A stretch of DNA of 14,265 nucleotides, from the NCBI GenBank assembly GCA_023393655.1, contig JAEWKP010000289.1, positions 1-14,265 of the forward strand. Direction: 5' to 3'. Both the position numbers and the translations under genes were made by a program. Below are positions 1 to 6,864 of the stretch, piece after piece (the first letter of the stretch is position 1; each line of letters opens with the position of its first letter). Origin of the DNA: Pseudomonadota bacterium. GTDB lineage: Bacteria; Pseudomonadota; Alphaproteobacteria; Rhizobiales; Beijerinckiaceae. A model generated the notes under the pieces. It was given only the letters and a program-made list of their open reading frames with translations, did not search any database and had not been told where the DNA came from.

Positions 1-1900
1 CATAAAGCTCGAAGCCGTCGCCGAGATAGGAGCGGCGGCAGGCCCAGGTCGTGGCGTAGCCGATCGTGATCTTGCGGATGGCGTTGGCCGGGAAATCGGC
101 GAGATCGAACGAGGTCGGCGAGAGGCGAGCCAGAAGCTCGGGGATCTTGGGCCCAGCGAGCGAGAGCACGGAATAGGACGAGGGCACATCCGTCAGCGTG
201 ACACCTTCCGGGAGTTGGCGCCTGATCCAGTGCGCGTCGCGTGTCGCCTGGGCTGTGCCGGTGAGCAGGAGATAGCTGTCGGGCGCGATCCGGGCGGCTG
301 TCAGGTCGCTCTCGAACGTACCTCGGGCGTTGAGCAGCGCCGTATAGACCGAGGTGCCGGCCGGCACGGCGACATCGTTGGCGGCGAGGCGCTGCAGGGC
401 CGCCTCGGCCTGCGACCCCTGCAGCAGGAACTTGGCAAAGCTCGACATGTCGACGAGCCCGGCCGCCTCGCGGCAGGCACGATGCTCGGCCGCCACCGTC
501 TCGAACCAGTTCTGCGGCCCGAAGGAATAGCCGATCGAGCGCTCGGCTTCGGTGCGGGCGAAGTAGTTCGCGCGCTCCCAGCCCATCTTCGAACCGAAGA
601 CGGCGCCCTTGGCGGCGAGGCGATCATAGAGCGGCGAGCGCAGGAAGGGCCGGGCGGTGTCGAGCTCGCGGTTCGGCCAGGGCATGGCGTAGTGCAGGCC
701 GAGCGTCTCCTTGATGCGGTCCTTCAGCCAGGCCGGGTTGTTGTTGAAATCGGCGAAGCGGCGGATGTCGACTGGCCAGAGATCGTTCGTCGCCTCGCCC
801 TCGACGATCCATTCGGCCAGCGCCCGCCCGGCGCCACCAGCGGAGGCGATGCCCATTGAATTGAAGCCGGCGCCGACATAGACGCCCGCCACCTCCGGCG
901 CCTCGCCGAGCAGGAAGTTGTTGTCCGGCGTGAAGCTCTCGGGGCCGTTGAGGAAGGTCTTGATCTCGGCCGTTTCCAGCGCCGGCACGCGCTGCAGCGC
1001 GTTCTCCATCAGGATGCCGAACTGGTCCCAGTCGTCGGGCAGGAGCTGGAATTCGAACGGGTGGGGGATGCCGTCCATGCCCCAGGGCTTCGCATCCGGC
1101 TCGAAGCCCCCCATGACGAGCCCGCCGACCTCTTCCTTGAAGTAGATATAGCCGTCGGGATCACGCATCACCGGCAGATCCGGCGAGACGCCGGCGATCT
1201 TGCCGGTGACGATGTACATGTGCTCGGCCGAATGCAGCGGCACCGAGACGCCGCACATCTGGCCGATGGCCCGCGACCATTGCCCGGCGCAGATGACCAG
1301 CACCTCGCATTCCACCCGGCCCTGATCGGTCTGCACCGCCTTGACCCGGTCCTTCTCCGTCTCGATGCCGGTGACGCGGATGCCTTCGCGCACGGTCGCG
1401 CCACCGCTGCGGGCGCCGCGTGCCAGTGCCTGCGTGATGTCGGAGGGGTTCGCCTTGCCGTCGCCGGGCAGCCAGACGCCGCCGACCAGATCGTCGGTGC
1501 GCATCACTGGCCATTTGTCGCCGGCCTCCTGCGGGCTCAGCTCCTCGATCTCGACGCCCTGCGCGCGTGCCGCCGAGATCGTCCTGCGGAGCTGCGTCAT
1601 ACGCTCCTCGGTGCGCGCGACCGAGACCGAGCCGCAGCGCTTCCAGCCGGTGGCGAGCCCGGTCTCGTTCTCCAGCGAGGCGTAGAGTTCCGTCGAGTAG
1701 CGGATCAGGCGCGTCATGCTGGACTGGCTGCGGAGCTGCCCGACGAGGCCGGCTGCATGCCAGGTCGTGCCCGAGGACAGACGGCCCTGTTCCAGCAGCA
1801 GAACGTCGCGCCAGCCGAGCTTGGTCAGGTGATAGGCGACCGAGCAGCCGATGATGCCGCCGCCGATGATGACGACACGGGATTGGGTGGGAATGGACAT
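1..1900 (-). CDS. Dimethylglycine/sarcosine dehydrogenase-like FAD enzyme (3' end off window)
   Basis: Likely a folate-linked flavoenzyme that oxidatively N-demethylates a methylated amine or amino acid and passes the C1 unit to tetrahydrofolate. The frame is open from ATG at 1900 to the window edge: 633 residues, against roughly 800-850 for the family, so the C-terminal part is missing. The N-terminus has the FAD dinucleotide motif GGGIIG (13-18). WHAAG follows, with His48 where family members attach FAD covalently. A DAO-type FAD domain runs to about 365, a central FAO_M-like segment spans about 380-440, and a GcvT-like folate domain begins near 450. That domain has VYTALLNARG and Asp532 in the usual acidic folate-contact position, then YLGDGFELY at the edge. 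The start is supported by GGAGG five bases upstream (1906-1910). It is the third gene after gabD and deoR. Sarcosine, dimethylglycine and N-methyl-GABA are all possible substrates. The family call is firm; the substrate is not. Confidence 0.88.
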   Translation of the reverse strand, partial: MSIPTQSRVVIIGGGIIGCSVAYHLTKLGWRDVLLLEQGRLSSGTTWHAAGLVGQLRSQSSMTRLIRYSTELYASLENETGLATGWKRCGSVSVARTEERMTQLRRTISAARAQGVEIEELSPQEAGDKWPVMRTDDLVGGVWLPGDGKANPSDITQALARGARSGGATVREGIRVTGIETEKDRVKAVQTDQGRVECEVLVICAGQWSRAIGQMCGVSVPLHSAEHMYIVTGKIAGVSPDLPVMRDPDGYIYFKEEVGGLVMGGFEPDAKPWGMDGIPHPFEFQLLPDDWDQFGILMENALQRVPALETAEIKTFLNGPESFTPDNNFLLGEAPEVAGVYVGAGFNSMGIASAGGAGRALAEWIVEGEATNDLWPVDIRRFADFNNNPAWLKDRIKETLGLHYAMPWPNRELDTARPFLRSPLYDRLAAKGAVFGSKMGWERANYFARTEAERSIGYSFGPQNWFETVAAEHRACREAAGLVDMSSFAKFLLQGSQAEAALQRLAANDVAVPAGTSVYTALLNARGTFESDLTAARIAPDSYLLLTGTAQATRDAHWIRRQLPEGVTLTDVPSSYSVLSLAGPKIPELLARLSPTSFDLADFPANAIRKITIGYATTWACRRSYLGDGFELY

Positions 1901-1943
1901 GAGCGCCTCCGCGATGGAAGGCAGCTTAGCGCGTCGAATTCAT

Positions 1944-1966
1944 AAAACAACAAAAAACCACAAAAA
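1944..1966 (-). promoter_or_regulatory. Phased T-tract direct repeats, candidate DeoR operator or promoter
   Basis: The 74-bp gap between the deoR stop and the oxidase start holds three A-runs on the plus strand, at 1944-1947, 1952-1957 and 1962-1966. Their centres are 9 to 9.5 bases apart. On the minus strand they read as repeated GTTTTTGTG / GTTTTTTGTTG / TTTTATG units, in otherwise GC-rich DNA. Helically phased T-tracts suggest a bent promoter or a direct-repeat operator, a layout used by several DeoR-family repressors. Binding by the adjacent DeoR protein is an inference. Confidence 0.4.
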
Positions 1967-1974
1967 CGGTCAAG

Positions 1975-2745
1975 TCATCCGACGTGGATTCGAACCCCTT
2001 GCTCCGCCAGTTTTGCCGCGAGCGGGGCGGGCGGGGCCTGATCGACCAGCAGCCCGGCGCAAGGCTTGTCCCCGCCGATACGGCTGGGCAGTTCGAGCCC
2101 GAACTTGCCGCTGTCGGCCATCAGGAAACCCTGCTCGGCCGCATTCAGCAGGGCCGCTCGGGTCGCGGCGCCGGCGCGGGTATAGTCGGTGAGGTGCCCG
2201 TCCTGACCGACGCCGCCGACGCTGACGAAGGCGAAATCGGCCGAGAGCCGTGCGATCGCCCTGAGCGTCTCCGGTCCGGTGGCCGCGTCCTCGTTGCGAT
2301 CGAACTCGCCGCCGATCAGGAAGACGCGGGCGCCTCCCAATCGGCTGACGAGCCGGGCATTTTCCAGCGAGGTCGTATGCACGATCAGGCGCTTGCGGTC
2401 GGAACGTGCCAAGGCGCGCGCCAAAGCCTCGGTCGTCGTGCCGGAATCGAGCAGGACGGTCATGCCGTCGCCGATCAGCGAGACCGCGAGATCGGCGATC
2501 TTTTCCTTGCCGGCGCGGTTCACGGTGCGGCGGCTGGCGAAGGAGGCTTCGGAACGCTCGTTGCGGATGGCCCCGCCATGGACGATCGCGAGCAGGCTGC
2601 CGGCCGACAGGGCCTTGAGGTCGCGCCTCACCGTCTCGCGCGAGACGTCGAGCGCCTGCGCCAGCTCCTCGACGGTGACCGAGCCGGTCTCGTCGAGCTT
2701 CGCCAGGATGGCGTTGTGCCGTCGCGCTGCGATGTCGCGGGTCAT
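1975..2745 (-). CDS. DeoR/GlpR-family transcriptional repressor
   Basis: A 256-residue cytoplasmic DNA-binding regulator of the usual family length. Residues about 5-57 form the DeoR winged helix-turn-helix, with the family recognition helix VSRETVRRDLKAL at 34-46 followed by a wing ending HGGAI. Residues about 75-235 are the DeoRC sensor domain, with LDSGTTTEAL (99-108), IGGEFDR, and ADSGKFG in place of the common ADSSKFG. Family members usually sense a phosphorylated sugar or related metabolite. The ATG at 2745 is 13 bases after the gabD stop and has no clear Shine-Dalgarno sequence, so translation is probably coupled to gabD. Lying between gabD and an amine oxidase gene, it most likely controls this operon, possibly through the T-tract repeats just downstream. 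The effector is unknown. Confidence 0.93.
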   Translation of the reverse strand: MTRDIAARRHNAILAKLDETGSVTVEELAQALDVSRETVRRDLKALSAGSLLAIVHGGAIRNERSEASFASRRTVNRAGKEKIADLAVSLIGDGMTVLLDSGTTTEALARALARSDRKRLIVHTTSLENARLVSRLGGARVFLIGGEFDRNEDAATGPETLRAIARLSADFAFVSVGGVGQDGHLTDYTRAGAATRAALLNAAEQGFLMADSGKFGLELPSRIGGDKPCAGLLVDQAPPAPLAAKLAEQGVRIHVG

Positions 2746-2758
2746 GGCAGCGAAGCCG

Positions 2759-4219
2759 TTAGGGCGTGGCCCCGATTCCGCCGATGCAGGTGTACTTCAC
2801 GTCGAGATAGTCCTGCAGGCCGTATTTCGAGCCTTCCGAGCCGAGGCCGGATTCCTTGACGCCGCCGAAGGGCGCGACCTCGGTGGTGACGAGGCCCTCG
2901 TTCACGCCGACGATGCCATATTGCAGCGCCTCCGAGACGCGGAAAGTGCGGCCGAGATCGCGCGTGTAGAAATAGCAGGCGAGCCCGTATTCGGTGTCGT
3001 TGGCGAGGGAGAGCGCCTCCGCCTCGGTCTCGAAGCGGAAGACCGGGGCCACCGGCCCGAAGATCTCCTCGCGGGCGAACTGCATGGCGCCGGTTGCACC
3101 CGCGATCACGGTCGGCTCGTAGAAGCTCAGGCCCAGCTCCGAGCGCTTGCCGCCGGTCGCGACGGTGCCGCCCTTGGCCTTGGCGTCGGCCACCATCTCC
3201 TCGACCTTGACGAGTGCCTTCTCGTCGATCAGCGGGCCCTGCGTCACGCCGGCCTCGAGACCGGAGCCCAGCTTGAGCTTGCGGGTCGCGGCCGCCAGCT
3301 TCTCGACGAAGGCGTCGTAGATGCCGGCCTGCGCGTAGAAGCGGTTGGTGCAGACGCAGGTCTGCCCGGAATTGCGGAATTTTGCGGCGATTGCGCCTTC
3401 GACCGCGCGGTCGAGATCGGCATCGTCGAAGACAATGAAGGGCGCGTTGCCGCCGAGCTCCATCGAGACCTTCTTCACCGTCTCGGCCGCCTGCTTGAGC
3501 AGCACCTTGCCGACCGGGGTCGAGCCGGTGAAGGTGATCTTGCGCACGAGGGGATTGCCGGTGAGCTCGCCGCCGACGGTGCGGGCGTCGCCTGTCACGA
3601 CGTTGACGACGCCGGCCGGGATGCCGGCCTTCTCGGCAAGGAGGCCCCAGGCCAGCGCCGAATAGGGCGTCTGCGAGGCGGGCTTCGCGACGACGGTGCA
3701 GCCAGCGGCCAGAGCCGGGCCGATCTTGCGGGCCAGCATCGAGGAGGGGAAGTTCCAGGGCGTGATCGCGCCGACCACGCCGAGCGGCTGCTTGGTCACG
3801 ATGATGCGCCGGTCGGCCCAGGGCGAGGGGATGACGTCGCCATAGACGCGCCGCGCTTCTTCGGCGAACCAGAGCACATAGGCCGCGCTCATGCCGACCT
3901 CGCCCTTGGCCTCGGCCAGCGGCTTGCCCTGCTCGCGGGTCAGGAGTTCGGCCAGCGCGTCCTGGTGCTTCAGGATCTCGTCGGCGAGCTTGCGCAGCAG
4001 CACCGCGCGCTCCTGCGCGGTCTTGGCGGCCCAGGCTGGGAAAGCGGCATGCGCGGCCTCGATCGCGGCGCGCGTCTCCTCGACGCCGGCCGAGGGGACT
4101 GTGCCGATGGACTTGCCCGTGGCCGGATCGGTGACGTCGATCGTTCCGCCCGAGGCCTTGTCCAGCCAGCGCCCGCCGACGAAGATCGCGTCGCGCTTGA
4201 AATCGCTCCACTGGGACAT
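2759..4219 (-). CDS. gabD: NAD(P)+-dependent succinate-semialdehyde dehydrogenase
   Basis: Oxidises succinate semialdehyde to succinate, feeding GABA-type carbon into the TCA cycle; cytosolic. The 486-residue protein has the full length and motifs of the aldehyde dehydrogenase superfamily. These are PWNFP (154-158), GCTVVAKPASQTP for cofactor binding, FTGST (230-234), the general base Glu254 in MELGGNAP, and the catalytic Cys288 in GQTCVCTNR. The CVC pair and the Glu254/Cys288 spacing match GabD rather than betaine aldehyde dehydrogenase. The ATG at 4219 is preceded on the minus strand by a GAAAGG-type ribosome site. It is the first gene of the run gabD-deoR-oxidase, with 13 bases to deoR. 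A glutarate-semialdehyde or other semialdehyde substrate is possible, because this subfamily overlaps in specificity. No defect is seen. Confidence 0.93.
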   Translation of the reverse strand: MSQWSDFKRDAIFVGGRWLDKASGGTIDVTDPATGKSIGTVPSAGVEETRAAIEAAHAAFPAWAAKTAQERAVLLRKLADEILKHQDALAELLTREQGKPLAEAKGEVGMSAAYVLWFAEEARRVYGDVIPSPWADRRIIVTKQPLGVVGAITPWNFPSSMLARKIGPALAAGCTVVAKPASQTPYSALAWGLLAEKAGIPAGVVNVVTGDARTVGGELTGNPLVRKITFTGSTPVGKVLLKQAAETVKKVSMELGGNAPFIVFDDADLDRAVEGAIAAKFRNSGQTCVCTNRFYAQAGIYDAFVEKLAAATRKLKLGSGLEAGVTQGPLIDEKALVKVEEMVADAKAKGGTVATGGKRSELGLSFYEPTVIAGATGAMQFAREEIFGPVAPVFRFETEAEALSLANDTEYGLACYFYTRDLGRTFRVSEALQYGIVGVNEGLVTTEVAPFGGVKESGLGSEGSKYGLQDYLDVKYTCIGGIGATP

Positions 4220-4557
4220 GATTCAGCCTTTCAGGAATGCGGGGAGGCACGGTTGCTTGCCCTTGCGGGCAAGGCGCGTGTTGACGGCGAGGTTCTGCGG
4301 ACGGGACGTCGCGAGTCCTTTCTAGTCGCCAGCCGGCGCTATGTGAACAAGCCGGGCGTCATGCCCGGTGCGACGATCCGCTGCTGCCGTGGCAGCATCG
4401 CGGCGACCATCTGGCGGGCCGGCCGCGATTTCGGCATTGCCCCTCGTCACGCGCGGCCATTTACGGTGCGCGCGCAGCAGATACGCTCGCCCCGATTCCC
4501 TTTGATGCCGGCCTCTGCCCGATGCAGCCGTCACCATGGTTCGAGAAAGGTGTTCCG
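4220..4557. promoter_or_regulatory. Divergent intergenic region between gabD and the amidase, with three inverted repeats
   Basis: This 338-bp gap separates gabD (leftward) from the amidase gene (rightward), so it should hold both promoters. No convincing protein is seen in it. Three compact inverted repeats are visible. At 4256-4273, CTTGCCC pairs with GGGCAAG across a TTGC loop, 36-54 bases upstream of gabD and probably in its leader. At 4352-4368, CCGGGC pairs with GCCCGG. At 4382-4397 there is a TGCTGCC/GGCAGCA palindrome with a 2-base centre, a plausible operator. No strong sigma-70 hexamers stand out. Confidence 0.55.
4544..4550 (+). promoter_or_regulatory. Ribosome binding site deciding the amidase start
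   Basis: AGAAAGG ends seven bases before ATG 4558. An in-frame ATG at 4522 would add 12 residues (MQPSPWFEKGVP) but has no comparable site, and those residues do not look like amidase sequence. The downstream ATG is therefore preferred. Confidence 0.65.
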
Positions 4558-5868
4558 ATGACCGAAAGCCTCCGACCGTCCGCCGCTGCGCGCCTCGACC
4601 AGGCGCTCGGCCGGATTCGCGATCCCAAGCTCGAGGGCGGCAAGGTCTTCACCACGCTCCATGAAGCCTCGGCGCGGCGCGAGGCCGAGGCGTCCGACGC
4701 CCGGATCGCCGCCGGAAAGCCGCTGGGGCCGCTGGATGGCCGGATCGTCTCGATCAAGGACCTGTTCGACGTGGCCGGCGAGACGACGCGCGCCGGAGCA
4801 GCCGTCCTGCGCCGCCAGCCGCCGGCCACGGCCGACGCGCCGATCGTTCAGCGTCTGCGCGCCGCCGGCGCCGTCATCGTCGGCAAGACGCAGATGACTG
4901 AGTTCGCCTTCTCGGCGCTCGGTACCAACGCCCATGACCCTGTAGCCGGCAATCCGCATGATCGCAGCCGCGCGCCGGGTGGCTCGTCCTCGGGCGCCGT
5001 CGTCTCGGTGGTCGACGGCATGGCCGAGATCGCGATCGGCAGCGATACCGGCGGCTCGATCCGCATTCCCGCGGCCCTGACCGGCGCGGTCGGCTTCAAG
5101 CCGACCTCCGGCCGCGTTCCGACGACCGGCGCCTTCTCCCTCTCCAGCACGCTCGACACGGTCGGCCCGATTGCCCGATCCGTCATCGATTGTGCCGTGA
5201 CCGATGCGGTTCTGGCAGGGGAGGCGCCAACGCCGCTGGCGCCGCGGCCGCAGGCCCGTTTCGTGGTGGCGCGCGGGCGCCTGTTCGATGCGATGGAGGC
5301 CGAGGTCGCCGAGGCGTTCGAGGCCGGGCTGGAGCGGTTGCGTCGCGCCGGCCTCAGCATCGAGGACGGTTCACTCGATCCCAGCCTCGATGCCCTGGCC
5401 GCGCTCGACAAGATCGGTGGCTTCCCGTCGATCGAGCTTGGCGCGACCCTGCGCGATCTCGGCGTCGACGGCCTCGACGAGGTCGACCCCAAGACGCGCG
5501 TGCGCATCGAGGCCGGCGCGGGCATCCTCGGCGTCGACTATGTCCGGATGCAGCGCCGGCGCGCGGCGGCGGTCGCGGCTTTCGCGGCGGCGATGACCGA
5601 CGAGACCGTCTATCTCGTGCCGACGACCCCGATCCGGGCGCCGCTGCTGGCATCCGTTGCCGCCGATGCCGGCTTCCACCACGCCACTGGCCTCGTGCTG
5701 CGCAATCCCCGCATCGGCAACCTGCTCGACACGCCGTCGCTCTCGCTGCCCCTGCCGGTGCCGCCCGGGGCGCTGCCGGTCGGGATGATGCTGATCGGCC
5801 GGCGCGGCGCGGATCGTCCGCTGCTGGCGATGGCTGCAAGTGCCGAGGCCGCGCTCGCCCGCGTGTGA
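4558..5868 (+). CDS. Amidase-signature family hydrolase
   Basis: Hydrolyses a C-N amide bond, releasing an acid and ammonia or an amine; cytosolic, with no signal peptide. From the ATG at 4558 it is 436 residues, near the normal size for single-domain family members. The Ser-cisSer-Lys triad is intact: Lys67 in VSIKDLFDV, Ser143 in the GGSSSG loop, and nucleophile Ser167 in GSDTGGSIRIPAA. Spacing between the two serines (24) matches characterised amidases. The GFKPTSGRVP strand after the signature is also typical. It is the only plus-strand gene in the left half, divergent from gabD and convergent with the iclR gene, with 41 bases between stops and no clear terminator hairpin. GatA is a distant relative, but no gatB or gatC is present, so tRNA amidation is unlikely. 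The substrate is unknown. Context with gabD hints at an amide of a GABA-like amine, which is speculative. Confidence 0.88.
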   Translation: MTESLRPSAAARLDQALGRIRDPKLEGGKVFTTLHEASARREAEASDARIAAGKPLGPLDGRIVSIKDLFDVAGETTRAGAAVLRRQPPATADAPIVQRLRAAGAVIVGKTQMTEFAFSALGTNAHDPVAGNPHDRSRAPGGSSSGAVVSVVDGMAEIAIGSDTGGSIRIPAALTGAVGFKPTSGRVPTTGAFSLSSTLDTVGPIARSVIDCAVTDAVLAGEAPTPLAPRPQARFVVARGRLFDAMEAEVAEAFEAGLERLRRAGLSIEDGSLDPSLDALAALDKIGGFPSIELGATLRDLGVDGLDEVDPKTRVRIEAGAGILGVDYVRMQRRRAAAVAAFAAAMTDETVYLVPTTPIRAPLLASVAADAGFHHATGLVLRNPRIGNLLDTPSLSLPLPVPPGALPVGMMLIGRRGADRPLLAMAASAEAALARV

Positions 5869-5909
5869 GTGGGATCGGCCGGTTTGCGCTCGGCTGGCGG
5901 CGTGGCGGT

Positions 5910-6752
5910 CTAGCCGTATCTGCGCCCGTTGGCGAAGGGGCCGACGCGCCAGCCGAGCTTGTCCTCGATGCGCCGGGCGGCTGCCTTGACCGCCTCGACG
6001 AAGCTCGCGTGCTCTTCGTTCACGCGGAACTCGGGCAGGACGATCGAGACGGTGATCGGGCAGGCACCGGCCTCGTCCAGGACCGGCGCCGCTATGCAGG
6101 CGACCGCATAGTCGGACTCGCCGGCCTGAATCGACACGCCGGCCGCGAGCGCGTCGCGCGCTTGCGCGAGCAGGGCGGCGGGATCGGTGACGGCGCGCCC
6201 GGTCGGTGACGCCTTGGCGCTCCTGCGGAAGAGCGCGGACCGCTCGGCCTCGTCCAGCCCGGCGACCAGCAGACGGCCAGAGGCGGTCCAGTTCAGCGGC
6301 ACGCGCGTGCCGACGCGCGAGGTGATGACGAAATGGCCGGGGCCCTCGGCCATCGCCTCGACCACCATCATGCCGCCGTCACGGCCGCAGATCTGCACGG
6401 TCTCGCCGACCTCGCGCGCCAGCACATGCATCTCATGTGTCGCGACATTGATGACCTGGAGGTCGCGGGCATAGGCGAGGCCGTAATGGTAGAGCCGGGG
6501 ACCGAGCCAGACGCCGCCGTCGCCGGAGCGCGCCAGCAGGCTCTTGTCGAGCAGATCCTCGACGATGGCATAGACGGTCGAAAGCGGCGCGCCGATCGCG
6601 CGCGCGACCTCGTAGGCGGTCTGGGCCCGGCCCTCCTGCTGGAGATGGTCGAGAATCTGCACGGCGCGGTCGATGCCGCTGACGCGCGAGCGTCGCTGCG
6701 GCGCGCGCTCCGGCTCGTCTCCGCTGGCTTCGGTCGTCGTGGCTTTGGTCAT
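5910..6752 (-). CDS. IclR-family transcriptional regulator
   Basis: A 280-residue regulator. A 24-residue polar leader precedes the IclR winged helix (about 25-90: SGIDRAVQILDHL, then APLSTVYAIVEDLLDKSLL as the recognition helix region). The effector-binding domain follows (about 100-270), with the hallmark GTRVPLNWTASGRLLVAGL at 148-166 and a C-terminal VSIVLPEFRV strand. Family members bind a small acid or aromatic effector and act as repressor or activator of a nearby catabolic operon. It lies 112 bases after the SelA-like gene on the same strand, so it may be the last gene of the ABC operon or have its own promoter in that gap. It is the best candidate for controlling the transporter-RidA-PLP unit. 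The ribosome site before ATG 6752 is weak. Confidence 0.93.
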   Translation of the reverse strand: MTKATTTEASGDEPERAPQRRSRVSGIDRAVQILDHLQQEGRAQTAYEVARAIGAPLSTVYAIVEDLLDKSLLARSGDGGVWLGPRLYHYGLAYARDLQVINVATHEMHVLAREVGETVQICGRDGGMMVVEAMAEGPGHFVITSRVGTRVPLNWTASGRLLVAGLDEAERSALFRRSAKASPTGRAVTDPAALLAQARDALAAGVSIQAGESDYAVACIAAPVLDEAGACPITVSIVLPEFRVNEEHASFVEAVKAAARRIEDKLGWRVGPFANGRRYG

Positions 6753-6864
6753 GTCCGGGCTTTCATCCCTGCCGCGTATCGACTGAAACGGCGGTGACCC
6801 GCAGTAGTTTCCGCCGGGGCCGCGAACCTCTCCGCCTTGCCGCTCGTTTCGTCAACGCCGGTCC
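6753..6864 (-). other. Gap between SelA-like gene and iclR
   Basis: A 112-bp spacer, the second largest in the minus-strand run after the divergent region. It contains a short CGGCGG/CCGCCG inverted repeat with a long loop near 6790-6816, too weak to call a terminator or operator. There is no T-run. It is long enough for a separate iclR promoter, but no clear hexamers are visible. Confidence 0.3.

Noticed and set aside
1978..2005. tRNA-like T-arm (GGTTCGAATCC on the minus strand) at the deoR 3' end, possible tRNA fragment or attachment site
   Set aside because: It encodes the conserved-frame C-terminus GVRIHVG of the DeoR protein, the flanking bases do not form the five-pair T-stem, and no acceptor, D or anticodon arm is present.
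4522..4557. Upstream ATG giving a 12-residue longer amidase
   Set aside because: It has no ribosome site, whereas ATG 4558 has AGAAAGG at good spacing, and the extra residues do not resemble the family.
2279..4561. A 760-codon plus-strand open frame opposite gabD and deoR
   Set aside because: It is antisense to two genes with full family motifs, its protein is a low-complexity Arg/Ala/Gly/Asp-rich string with no recognisable domain, and such mirror frames are expected in GC-rich DNA.
5869..5909. Possible bidirectional terminator between the convergent amidase and iclR genes
   Set aside because: Only a four-pair GCCG/CGGC stem can be drawn, without a T-run on either strand.
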